64,000 bases of DNA from assembly GCF_026000435.1 (NCBI RefSeq), contig NZ_AP026763.1:2728001-2792000 (forward strand), written 5' to 3'. Made by a program: the position numbers and the translations under genes. Under the pieces are notes generated by a model, which had not been told where the DNA came from, did no database searches, and saw nothing but the letters and a program-made list of their open reading frames with translations. The stretch is from Vibrio sp. STUT-A11. Its GTDB lineage: Bacteria > Pseudomonadota > Gammaproteobacteria > Enterobacterales > Vibrionaceae. Below are positions 56,665 through 64,000 of the stretch, piece after piece. Position 1 is the first letter of the stretch. The number at the start of each line of letters is the position of its first letter.

Positions 56665-57393
56665 CTAATCTTCCAGCCAGATAAATGTCGCTTGGCGCCC
56701 GGTCACCCCATCACGACGATAGGAATAAAAGTCCTGCTGGTTTTGGTAGGTACATAAACCCGAATCAAACACTTGCGTGACTCCAGCTTTGTTTAGACGC
56801 TGAGTGGCAAGCTTTGACATATCGGCAAACCACTTACCTTGAATGTCTCGCGGAATAAACGCTTGCTGGGCCTTAGGGTCGAAATCAACAAAAGCTTGCA
56901 GAACATCTTCACCGACTTCAAAGGCTTCTGGACCGATAGCAGGTCCAAGCCATGCCATCACATCACCAGAAAACATCTCTAAAGCATTCTCGACAATGCC
57001 ATTGGCTAAACCTCGCCAACCAGCATGGACTGCCGCAACTTGTGTACCTTGGCTATTGGTTAAAATCACTGGCAAACAATCTGCGGTCATCGCAGAACAT
57101 ACGACATAGCCAGAATTGGTGAACACGCCATCCGCATCAAGCACTTTAGACGTCGGTTCTGAAACCTGAGTGACAACGGTAGAGTGAGTCTGATTCAACC
57201 AAACCGGCGCACTTGGCATTTCAGTCTGCTTCATCAACCAGTCACGGTTTTGTTCTACTAATGACAAATCGTCCCCAACGTGAGCACCTAGATTAAGCCC
57301 TTGATAGGCTCCCGTCGAAACGCCTCCCACTCGCGTGGAAGCAAACGCTTTGACATTTTTAGGTGCTGGCCAGTTAGGAACAATGATCTTCAT
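56665..57393 (-). CDS. pgeF: PgeF/YfiH family protein
   Basis: Multicopper-oxidase-like/peptidoglycan-editing family member (242 aa); relatives hydrolyse purine nucleosides or remove mis-incorporated peptidoglycan precursors. Zinc-site motifs are LNQTHSTVV, TADCLPVIL and AAVHAGWRGLANGIVE. It starts 1 bp after rluD, the usual rluD-pgeF-clpB order. Confidence 0.94.
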   Translation of the reverse strand: MKIIVPNWPAPKNVKAFASTRVGGVSTGAYQGLNLGAHVGDDLSLVEQNRDWLMKQTEMPSAPVWLNQTHSTVVTQVSEPTSKVLDADGVFTNSGYVVCSAMTADCLPVILTNSQGTQVAAVHAGWRGLANGIVENALEMFSGDVMAWLGPAIGPEAFEVGEDVLQAFVDFDPKAQQAFIPRDIQGKWFADMSKLATQRLNKAGVTQVFDSGLCTYQNQQDFYSYRRDGVTGRQATFIWLED

Positions 57394-57394
57394 A

Positions 57395-58372
57395 TTAGAA
57401 TTCGTCCGGTAAACCGTGCTCGATGGTATCTTTACGCAGTGCTTCGGTCATTGCCACCATGTCATCTGGCACTGGAGCATGGAACTCCAACTCTTCACCA
57501 GTGATAGGGTGTTCGAAACGCAGCATCACAGCATGAAGCGCTTGACGATCAAAACCACGGATCATATCGGTCAGCTCTTGCGATGCTCCAGTAGGAATAC
57601 GTGCGCGACCACCGTAAGCCGTATCGCCCAACAATGGATGCTGCAGGTAAGACATATGCACACGAATCTGGTGAGTACGGCCCGTTTCCAGGCGCAGGCG
57701 AATACGCGTGTGCTCACGGAAGTGTTCCGCAACACGGTAGTGCGTAACCGCCGGTTTGCCCATTGGAGCTACTGCCATTAATGTACGCTTGGTCGAGTGA
57801 CGGCCAATCGGTTGATCGACTTTGCCACCCGCGGTCATACGGCCAATAGCAATCGCCTCGTATTCACGAGTGATATTACGCTTTTGCAGTGCACGAACTA
57901 AACGCGTCTGCGCTGGTACCGTTTTCGCTACCACCATCAAACCCGTCGTGTCTTTATCAAGACGGTGAACAATACCTGCACGAGGTACCTCGGCAATATC
58001 CGGGTAATGATGTAGCAATGCATTGAGCACTGTACCATCTGGTGTACCCGCACCTGGGTGTACCACAAAATCACGAGGCTTATTGATTACGATGATGTCA
58101 TCATCTTCGTAGACGATATCTAATGGGATATCTTGCGCTTCCCAGCGTTCTTCATCTTCCAGCTCGGCTTGCAATGTTATTTCCTCACCACCCATAACTC
58201 TGGTGCGAGGTTTGGTGACAACTTCACCATTCACTTGAACTTTCCCGTCTAGAAGCCACTCTTTCAGGCGAGAGCGAGAGAAGTCCGCGAATAATTCTGC
58301 GATAGCTTGGTCTAAACGCTGACCTAATTGGCTATCTTTTACGGTATTTGTTAATACTATCTGCTGAGCCAT
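57395..58372 (-). CDS. rluD: 23S rRNA pseudouridine synthase RluD
   Basis: Forms pseudouridines in helix 69 of 23S rRNA. The 325-residue protein has an N-terminal S4 RNA-binding domain (about 15-75) and the catalytic motif HRLDKDTTGLMVVAKT with its aspartate; RTHQIRVHMSYLQHPLLGD is also typical. Divergent from bamD. Confidence 0.97.
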   Translation of the reverse strand: MAQQIVLTNTVKDSQLGQRLDQAIAELFADFSRSRLKEWLLDGKVQVNGEVVTKPRTRVMGGEEITLQAELEDEERWEAQDIPLDIVYEDDDIIVINKPRDFVVHPGAGTPDGTVLNALLHHYPDIAEVPRAGIVHRLDKDTTGLMVVAKTVPAQTRLVRALQKRNITREYEAIAIGRMTAGGKVDQPIGRHSTKRTLMAVAPMGKPAVTHYRVAEHFREHTRIRLRLETGRTHQIRVHMSYLQHPLLGDTAYGGRARIPTGASQELTDMIRGFDRQALHAVMLRFEHPITGEELEFHAPVPDDMVAMTEALRKDTIEHGLPDEF

Positions 58373-58508
58373 ATCGAACTTTTTTAAAAACTGTGAGACT
58401 AATGCTCACGACTGTGAAAAAATAGACTATTACGTCATTGTATCTGTTACTGGAAAGAAAGTAACGGCAGCTTAAGAAATATTTAGATTCAAGGAACAGA
58501 CTCCTGAT

Positions 58509-59237
58509 ATGAAACGTCAGACTTTAACAGGCCTTTTAGCGGTATCCCTTCTGTTTGGATGTGCAAGCAAAGAAGAAATCGTTCCTGATGTGCCACCTTC
58601 GGAACTGTATGCAGACGCGCAAACCTCGCTTCAAACCGGCAATTGGCTAACCGCCATTGAGAAGCTAGAAGCATTAGATTCACGTTACCCATTTGGTGCC
58701 TACTCAGAACAGGTACAACTTGATCTTATTTATGCGTACTACAAAAACGACGACCTAGCGCTTGGCTTGGCAACCATCTCTCGTTTTATGCGCCTAAATC
58801 CAACTCATGAAAAAATGGACTGGGTACTGTACATGCGCGGCCTAACTCACATGGCGCAAGATCGTAACTTCATGCACGATCTGTTTAATATTGATCGTAG
58901 CGACCGTGATCCAGAGCCCGTTAAACAAGCATTTGATGACTTCAAAAAGCTGCTGCAACGTTATCCAAACAGCCACTATGCTGAAGATTCGCAAAAACGT
59001 ATGATCGCACTGAAAAACCGTTTGGCCAACTATGATCTGGCAACCGCTGATTTCTACCTACGCCGTGAAGCGTGGATTGCAGCGATCAACCGCAGCCAAG
59101 AACTGCAAAAGACCTTCCCAGATACAGAAGCAGCACGTAAATCGCTTGAAATACAGCTAGAAGCGTACAAGCAGCTTGGTCTTGAAGACTCTATCGCCAG
59201 AACGGAAGAGTTGATAAAACTTAACCCAATCAACTAA
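58509..59237 (+). CDS. bamD: BamD, outer-membrane assembly lipoprotein
   Basis: Essential lipoprotein of the BAM complex that inserts beta-barrel proteins. The 242-residue precursor has a lipobox ending LLFGC (lipidated Cys18), then TPR-like helical repeats (for example TSLQTGNWLTAIEKLEALDS; RFMRLNPTHEKMDWVLYMRG). Normal length. Confidence 0.97.
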   Translation: MKRQTLTGLLAVSLLFGCASKEEIVPDVPPSELYADAQTSLQTGNWLTAIEKLEALDSRYPFGAYSEQVQLDLIYAYYKNDDLALGLATISRFMRLNPTHEKMDWVLYMRGLTHMAQDRNFMHDLFNIDRSDRDPEPVKQAFDDFKKLLQRYPNSHYAEDSQKRMIALKNRLANYDLATADFYLRREAWIAAINRSQELQKTFPDTEAARKSLEIQLEAYKQLGLEDSIARTEELIKLNPIN

Positions 59238-59259
59238 AGCCAACTTCCCTCCAATTACT

Positions 59260-59289
59260 CGCCACAGTTTCAACAACTGTGGCGTTTTT
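59260..59289 (+). terminator. Terminator of bamD
   Basis: CGCCACAGTT/AACTGTGGCG perfect 10-bp stem followed by TTTTTC. Confidence 0.88.
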
Positions 59290-59381
59290 CTATCCTAAGC
59301 CACTCTGACACATCCGACGTCTCACTTGATGGTTTTTTGAGCACAATATATGCTTAAAGCTCCCCCACCATTAACCTGGAC

Positions 59382-60869
59382 GTGAACGTGAGACTACTTA
59401 AGCTGTGGGTAATATCGCTGATTCTATTGTCAGCGTCCGTTTGCGCATTGCAAATTTCACCGTTAAAGCAACCGCCATATACTGGCGACTTAGACGTTAT
59501 TAAAGAGAAAAACTTACTACGCGTACTTGTCTCTGCAGATTTGGGGTTTTACCACATAGAAGGTGGCACGCCTAAAGGAATTGGCGCAGAGCTTCTGGCT
59601 CATTTTGAGAAAGATTTACGCAGAATCAAGCCGAAAATAAACGTACAAATTATTCCTCTGGCTCGTGACCAACTGATTCCCGCGCTAAACAAGGGGTCTG
59701 GCGATTTAATCGTCGCAAACCTGACGATGACTGATAAGCGCAAAGAAAAAGTCGACTTTAGCTCTCCGATACTCTCGGGAATTCAAGAGTGGGTAGTGAC
59801 AAACAAAAAAACACCCGCCATTACAAAACCGGAGCAACTGAGTGGAAAAGAGATATGGGTTCGAGCTAGCTCCAGTTATTTTGAAAGTATTCAATCTCTT
59901 AATAAAACTTTAAACAAGAAAGGATTACCCCCCGTCATTGTCCACTTCGTTGAAGAAACCCTCCAAGACTACGAACTGGTTGGCATGCTGAATAATGGCT
60001 ATGTCAAAGCCATCGTGTTAGATAGCCACAAAGCAAGCCTGTGGCTCAAGGTAATGGATGACATTCGGGTACACAAAAAGGTTCCACTGCGTAAAAGTGG
60101 CAAAATCGGCTGGGCAATGCGTAAAGACAGCCCGCAACTCAAAGCAGTCGTTAATAAGTTCATCAAAAAATCACGCTCAGGCACCCTGCTTGGAAACGTC
60201 ATCTACGGCAAGTACATTGACAATACCAATTGGCTGAATAAAGCACTCAACCCAAAAAAGATTGCTCAATTGGAAAAGCTATCAGCATTATTTTCGCGCT
60301 ACGGAGAGAAATACGACTTTGACTATCTACTGATAGCAGCACTCGCTTATAAAGAATCGGGCTTTAATAATAATTTAGTTGGTAGCCAAGGCGCAGTCGG
60401 CATCATGCAGGTCCTGCCTAGCACGGCACGAGATCCGAATATCAACATCAAAAATGTGCGGCAACTGGAAAACAACATTCATGCGGGCGTGAAATACATG
60501 GCGTTTTTACGTCGGCAGTACTTTAACGATAAAGCCATTAGTGCTGAAAACAAAATCTACTTCACCTTGGCCGCCTATAACGCGGGGCCAGGAAATGTCG
60601 ATAGAATTCGTAAGCTCGCCGCCAGACAAGGGTATAACCCAAATGTCTGGTTCAACAATGTTGAAGTCGTAATGAGAAAAAATATCAGAGCAACTGTTGG
60701 TTATGTGACCACGATTAATCGTTACTACGTCATATACAAACAATTAGAGAAGTTGGACCATGCAAAATCATTAGAGAATGTTTTGTTAGTTCCGGACGAT
60801 CCGGTTTTCATGACTCCATTACTAAGGATTAGTCAAACACCAGAAAGCAAAAAGCCGCTTGTTAACTAA
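59382..60869 (+). CDS. MltF-like lytic transglycosylase with solute-binding domain
   Basis: Predicted periplasmic murein transglycosylase (about 495 aa). It has a signal peptide (about 1-22), a family 3 solute-binding domain (40-270) and a C-terminal SLT domain (about 300-440) with catalytic-site motif ALAYKESGFNNNLVGSQGAVGIMQVLP and AAYNAGPGNVDRI. Two GTG codons (59382 and 59388) compete as start; there is no ATG. Domain order matches MltF, but the cell probably has a separate canonical mltF, so no symbol is given. It stands alone between bamD and raiA. Confidence 0.88.
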   Translation: MNVRLLKLWVISLILLSASVCALQISPLKQPPYTGDLDVIKEKNLLRVLVSADLGFYHIEGGTPKGIGAELLAHFEKDLRRIKPKINVQIIPLARDQLIPALNKGSGDLIVANLTMTDKRKEKVDFSSPILSGIQEWVVTNKKTPAITKPEQLSGKEIWVRASSSYFESIQSLNKTLNKKGLPPVIVHFVEETLQDYELVGMLNNGYVKAIVLDSHKASLWLKVMDDIRVHKKVPLRKSGKIGWAMRKDSPQLKAVVNKFIKKSRSGTLLGNVIYGKYIDNTNWLNKALNPKKIAQLEKLSALFSRYGEKYDFDYLLIAALAYKESGFNNNLVGSQGAVGIMQVLPSTARDPNINIKNVRQLENNIHAGVKYMAFLRRQYFNDKAISAENKIYFTLAAYNAGPGNVDRIRKLAARQGYNPNVWFNNVEVVMRKNIRATVGYVTTINRYYVIYKQLEKLDHAKSLENVLLVPDDPVFMTPLLRISQTPESKKPLVN

Positions 60870-60878
60870 GCGGCTTTT
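60850..60878 (+). terminator. Terminator of the MltF-like gene
   Basis: AAAAGCCGCTT/AAGCGGCTTTT perfect 11-bp stem overlapping the stop codon region. Confidence 0.85.
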
Positions 60879-61113
60879 CAAAACTCTCTTTGATTACATA
60901 CTCTAGCGTGATTTTAATCACGTATTTTGTTCAGTTAATTTTTGACCAAACTAAATTATGGGCTGTACAACGCCCCTAAAAACGAAGTGGTTTTCAGCTG
61001 AGTACTCTATCCAATCTAATGATTTGCTAACCGATAACAAGCTATTTAACGATAAATATCGATACTTCTTGAGTGAGATCACATTCATTTTTCCTTTTAA
61101 AAAACTCAAATAA

Positions 61114-61135
61114 AATAGTGATATATATCACATTT
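61114..61135. promoter_or_regulatory. Predicted CRP site upstream of raiA
   Basis: GTGA-TATATA-TCAC, a perfect core dyad with 6-bp spacer in an AT-rich context, centred about 75 bp before the raiA ATG. It is the only clear element in the 320-bp gap from 60879 to 61198. Confidence 0.6.
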
Positions 61136-61198
61136 ATTTATCCATAAAGCAGTAATCTGAACTTAACCCATGAGGGATGCAACAGAGGAAAAACACTT

Positions 61199-61525
61199 AT
61201 GACAATGAATATCACTGGCAAAAACATCGAAATCACCTCTGCAATCCGAGCTCATATTGAGAGCAAGTTTAAAAAGCTGGAGAAATGGCAAGTCGACCTA
61301 ATTGGATGCCAAGCAACTTTCAGTGAGGAACCAAACAAACAGAAAAAATTCGAAGCGGTTATCAAGGTACCAAAAGGCCAACTTATCGCCTCAGCTACTC
61401 ACGAAGATCTTTACGCAGCTATCAATGAAGTGGAGCAAAAACTAGAACGACAACTGAATAAGCTGACCCACAAACCTGAAGCTCGTCGTGCTAGCAAGCC
61501 AGAGCTTGTGGAAGAAGAAGAGTAA
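61199..61525 (+). CDS. raiA: RaiA, ribosome-associated inhibitor
   Basis: Short HPF/RaiA-type factor that inactivates 70S ribosomes in stationary phase or cold. The 108-residue protein starts MTMNITGKNIEITSAIR and has KLERQLNKLTHKPEARR as in E. coli YfiA, with an acidic C-terminal tail (VEEEE). The tail distinguishes RaiA from tail-less HPF. Confidence 0.94.
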   Translation: MTMNITGKNIEITSAIRAHIESKFKKLEKWQVDLIGCQATFSEEPNKQKKFEAVIKVPKGQLIASATHEDLYAAINEVEQKLERQLNKLTHKPEARRASKPELVEEEE

Positions 61526-61544
61526 ACAGACCAGATTGAGGAAG

Positions 61545-61569
61545 TAGCGCCGAAAGGCGCTATTTTTTT
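61545..61569 (+). terminator. Terminator of raiA
   Basis: TAGCGCC-GAAA-GGCGCTA tetraloop hairpin followed by seven T. Confidence 0.9.
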
Positions 61570-61571
61570 GC

Positions 61572-61600
61572 TTGACGCTCCACGCCTGCTTGCTTATTGT
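61572..61600 (+). promoter_or_regulatory. Promoter of pheL-pheA
   Basis: TTGACG, a 17-bp spacer and TATTGT: a good sigma-70 promoter beginning right after the raiA terminator and about 30 bp before pheL. Confidence 0.75.
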
Positions 61601-61630
61601 GTTTAAACACCCACATATTGCGCACTAATT

Positions 61631-61678
61631 ATGCATTTAACCCCTCTGTTTATTTTTGACTTCTTTTTCCTCCCGTAG
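61631..61678 (+). CDS. pheL: PheL leader peptide
   Basis: A 15-codon frame MHLTPLFIFDFFFLP with five phenylalanine codons, located between the pheA promoter and an intrinsic terminator. Ribosome stalling at the Phe codons when charged tRNA-Phe is low should favour the antiterminator. It is directly analogous to the E. coli pheA leader [15 protein letters not shown]. Confidence 0.9.
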   Translation: MHLTPLFIFDFFFLP

Positions 61679-61724
61679 ATGGAGGGGCGAACTCGTTTGT
61701 GAAAGAAAAGTCAAAAACAAACAG

Positions 61725-61752
61725 AAAGCCTCCCAAACCGGGAGGCTTTTTT
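61725..61752 (+). terminator. pheA attenuator terminator
   Basis: AAAGCCTCCC/GGGAGGCTTT stem with a T-run. An upstream CCTCC/GGAGG hairpin overlapping the pheL stop, and a GTTTGT/ACAAAC pairing between, could serve as the pause and antitermination structures. Confidence 0.88.
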
Positions 61753-61767
61753 ATAAGGAAAGAATTG

Positions 61768-62946
61768 ATGACTGACCAACCTATCTCTCTGGAAGATATT
61801 CGTGTACGTTTAAATGAACTTGATGACGAGCTACTGAGCTTGTTGTCAGAACGCCGCAGACTCAGCATTGAAGTAGCCAAGAGCAAAGTACAAACCTCAA
61901 AGCCTGTTCGCGATGCTGTCCGCGAACAACAATTGTTGGTGAAACTCATTTCCAATGGCCGCGAAAAATATGAATTAGACGCTCAGTACATCACAAAACT
62001 TTTCCACACTATTATTGAAGATTCCGTTCTTCTGCAACAAAGCTATCTGCAGAACCTTGTTAATCCACAACAAAGCCGTAAACCTCTCGCACGTGTTGCT
62101 TTCCTTGGTGCTAAAGGCTCATACTCACATCTGGCAAGTCGCGAATACTTCAGTCGTAAAAATACAGAGCTGATTGAACTGAACTGCGAGCACTTCAGAG
62201 AAGTAACTCAAACGGTAGAGTCAGGTCATGCCGACTACGGTGTACTGCCAATTGAAAACACCAGTTCAGGCTCGATTAACGAAGTGTATGACTTGCTGCA
62301 ACACACCACTTTGTACATTGTCGGTGAATTGACACAGCCAATAGAGCACTGCTTAGTGGCGACAAAAGACATCCGCCTTGAAGAGATTAAGACACTGTAC
62401 TCTCATCCTCAGCCTCATCAACAATGCAGTGAGTTCCTGAGCCGCATGAAAGGCGTAAAACTGGAATCTTGCGCTAGCACAGCCGATGCAATGCAAAAAG
62501 TCCAAGAGATGAATCGTGATGACGTAGCGGCTATCGGTAATGCATCAAGCGGTAAGCTATACGGCCTTCAAGCGATTCAGGGTAACATCGCCAATCAAAC
62601 AGAAAACCATACTCGCTTTATCGTAGTCGCTCGTAAACCGGTTGAGGTTTCTACGCAAATACCAGCTAAGACGACTCTGATTATGTCCACGTCTCAACAA
62701 GCGGGTTCACTGGTTGAAACACTACTGGTACTGCAACGCTACGGCATCAATATGACCAAGCTTGAGTCGCGTCCTATTATGGGCAATCCATGGGAAGAAA
62801 TGTTCTATGTTGACTTAGAATCTCATTTGGATTCGCAAGAGATGCAACAAGCGTTACAAGAGCTCACCAAAATCACTAAACACCTGAAAGTACTGGGTTG
62901 TTACCCTAGCGAAAACGTAAAACCAACTCAAGTTAAATTGAGTTAA
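61768..62946 (+). CDS. pheA: Chorismate mutase/prephenate dehydratase
   Basis: Bifunctional enzyme making phenylpyruvate from chorismate. The 392-residue protein has an AroQ chorismate mutase domain (about 5-90), prephenate dehydratase (about 105-280; GAKGSYSHLASREYF, PIENTSSGSINEVYD) and a C-terminal ACT domain with the phenylalanine-binding ESRP motif (KLESRPIMGNPWEEMFYVD). The ATG at 61768 follows AAGGAAA; the longer upstream frame runs through the attenuator and is not coding. Confidence 0.98.
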   Translation: MTDQPISLEDIRVRLNELDDELLSLLSERRRLSIEVAKSKVQTSKPVRDAVREQQLLVKLISNGREKYELDAQYITKLFHTIIEDSVLLQQSYLQNLVNPQQSRKPLARVAFLGAKGSYSHLASREYFSRKNTELIELNCEHFREVTQTVESGHADYGVLPIENTSSGSINEVYDLLQHTTLYIVGELTQPIEHCLVATKDIRLEEIKTLYSHPQPHQQCSEFLSRMKGVKLESCASTADAMQKVQEMNRDDVAAIGNASSGKLYGLQAIQGNIANQTENHTRFIVVARKPVEVSTQIPAKTTLIMSTSQQAGSLVETLLVLQRYGINMTKLESRPIMGNPWEEMFYVDLESHLDSQEMQQALQELTKITKHLKVLGCYPSENVKPTQVKLS

Positions 62947-62955
62947 TAGACACCT

Positions 62956-63504
62956 GTGAGCAAAAAGATCATGGCAACCCAAAAAGTCGTTATTGCCTCT
63001 TTAAACCCGGCAAAAATCAATGCGGTTAAGAGTGCTTTTCAGAGTGCATTTCCAAATCTGGCTTTTGAGTTTGAGGGAGTGAGTGTACCCAGCGAAGTGG
63101 CAGATCAGCCAATGAGCAACGAAGAAACGTATAAGGGCGCATTGAATAGAGTAAAAAACGCCAAAGTCGAAGCTCTTGGCGGAGATTTTTATGTTGGACT
63201 AGAAGCTGGTATCGAAGGCAATGTCACCTTCGCCTGGATGGTGATTGAGTCGCAGACTCATCGTGGTGAATCCCGCTCAGCAAGTTTGATGTTACCGCCA
63301 GAAGTATTGACTCAACTTGAACATGCCAATGAACTTGGCGATGTCATGGACAGCGTGTTTGGCACAGAAAATATTAAACAGCAAGGTGGCGCAATTAGTC
63401 TATTGACCCAAAACCAATTGACGCGCAGCTCGGTATATCATCAAGCCTTAATTCTGGCTTTGATTCCTTTTACTAACACAGAGCACTTTCCAGCTAACCT
63501 TTAA
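62956..63504 (+). CDS. yjjX: Inosine/xanthosine triphosphatase (YjjX)
   Basis: Hydrolyses non-canonical ITP/XTP to protect nucleic acids. The product is 177-182 residues with the family fold motifs ASLNPAKINAVKSAF, NEETYKGALNRVKNA and GLEAGIEG. A GTG at 62956 and an ATG at 62971 (MATQKVVIASLNP) are both possible starts; the ATG fits the family better. It lies 9 bp after pheA. Confidence 0.9.
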   Translation: MSKKIMATQKVVIASLNPAKINAVKSAFQSAFPNLAFEFEGVSVPSEVADQPMSNEETYKGALNRVKNAKVEALGGDFYVGLEAGIEGNVTFAWMVIESQTHRGESRSASLMLPPEVLTQLEHANELGDVMDSVFGTENIKQQGGAISLLTQNQLTRSSVYHQALILALIPFTNTEHFPANL

Positions 63505-63532
63505 AGCTCACGTCCCTATTCTAGTGGTATTA

Positions 63533-63556
63533 AAAAGGGCGGAAATTCCGCCCTTT
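63533..63556. terminator. Bidirectional terminator, yjjX and trpR
   Basis: AAAAGGGCGGAA/TTCCGCCCTTTT hairpin with almost no loop beyond the stem; T-rich on both sides. Confidence 0.85.
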
Positions 63557-63572
63557 TACTTAACATCTTATC

Positions 63573-63875
63573 TTATTGAGCCACTGGCTCTAATAATGCT
63601 TTGAGCTGGTCTTTCTCTTCATCCGATTTGGATTTCAACTCATTTGAGCCACGAGTGATGGTTGCAATGCCTACGCCCAGCATCTGGCTGATCTGACGTT
63701 GAGATAACTCGCCTTTGAGCAGTTCATTCAGAATGTTCACTCGGGCAATTAATGAATCTCGTTCATCAGGTGTCATCAGCATGGTTAAAAACATTTCATG
63801 CTGCTGATTATCGACGCTTGTTCGAATTAGCTCAAGAATCTGCTGCCAGTCTGTGTACTCGGGTTCTTGTGACAT
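63573..63875 (-). CDS. trpR: Trp repressor
   Basis: Dimeric tryptophan-activated repressor (100 aa). The helix-turn-helix LSQRQISQMLGVGIATITRGSNEL is diagnostic. The ATG at 63875 follows GAGG; a TTG codon directly before it is not used. It follows slt on the same strand, as in enterobacteria. Confidence 0.96.
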   Translation of the reverse strand: MSQEPEYTDWQQILELIRTSVDNQQHEMFLTMLMTPDERDSLIARVNILNELLKGELSQRQISQMLGVGIATITRGSNELKSKSDEEKDQLKALLEPVAQ

Positions 63876-63888
63876 CAAGGTACCTCAC

Positions 63889-64000
63889 TCAATACTTGGT
63901 ATTGATCTCATGTTGATTCAAGAACGCGCCATCGATACCCAAAAGATCACGGTAGTAAGTTTCAAACATTAAGATGTTCTGAACATAACCACGTGTTTCT
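63889..64000 (-). CDS. slt: Soluble lytic murein transglycosylase, C-terminal end (partial)
   Basis: The last 36 codons of a minus-strand frame ending at 63889, reading ETRGYVQNILMFETYYRDLL then GIDGAFLNQHEINTKY. The ETRGYVxN motif is the conserved C-terminal segment of Slt70, and the slt-trpR order is typical. The rest is outside the window. Confidence 0.85.
   Translation of the reverse strand, partial: ETRGYVQNILMFETYYRDLLGIDGAFLNQHEINTKY

Overview
The window is chromosomal DNA of a Vibrio-type gammaproteobacterium. Gene order (queA-tgt-yajC-secD, aceB-aceA, oxyR2/prx, phoU-pstBAC/ppk-ppx/pstS-phoR-phoB/rdgC, an rRNA operon, clpB-pgeF-rluD/bamD, raiA, pheL-pheA, trpR-slt) and protein similarity both point to Vibrio, probably near the Harveyi clade; the species cannot be fixed from this sequence alone.

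Layout. 1-4.8 kb: queA-tgt-yajC-secD on the minus strand (secD cut by the window edge) and a 55-residue GlyGly-CTERM-like gene. 4.9-11 kb: a CBS protein, the glyoxylate shunt (aceA, aceB), and the divergent peroxide sensor oxyR2 and 2-Cys peroxiredoxin. 11-12.9 kb: cutC and ppk2. 12.9-24.1 kb: an accessory metabolic island with an XRE regulator, a six-gene minus-strand operon (M20 carbamoylase, aspartase, PyrK, class 1B PyrD, dihydroorotase, malic enzyme) and a divergent NRAMP-like transporter. 24.1-36.5 kb: the Pho regulon with polyphosphate genes. 36.7-41.3 kb: rdgC, trhP with a ferredoxin, mepA and small conserved genes. 41.5-48 kb: an rRNA operon on the minus strand (16S, tRNA-Ala, tRNA-Glu, 23S, 5S, tRNA-Asp, tRNA-Trp), followed by a 180-bp tandem array of decayed tRNA-Trp copies, each with a terminator. 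48-53.9 kb: a purine scavenging cluster. 53.9-64 kb: housekeeping genes.

Two systems stand out. First, the 14.3-24 kb island reads as a complete route for breaking down orotate or dihydroorotate. Orotate would be reduced by NADH (PyrD/PyrK), opened to N-carbamoyl-aspartate (dihydroorotase), decarbamoylated to aspartate (M20 enzyme), deaminated to fumarate (aspartase) and, through malate, decarboxylated to pyruvate (MaeB). Uptake may be by an NRAMP-fold protein that lacks the canonical metal-binding motif. This is the reverse of the middle of pyrimidine synthesis and matches the classical orotate fermentation of Clostridium oroticum.

Second, the 48-53.9 kb cluster (8-oxoguanine-deaminase-like amidohydrolase, NMT1-type ABC importer, 2-oxoglutarate/Fe(II) oxygenase) carries three copies of one structured RNA, which I recognise as the NMT1/xanthine-I riboswitch. 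The divergent promoter region also has a strong sigma-54 promoter, a weaker one and an NtrC-like site. This suggests purine nitrogen scavenging gated by both nitrogen status and intracellular xanthine/urate. Both functional readings are inferences from motifs and context.
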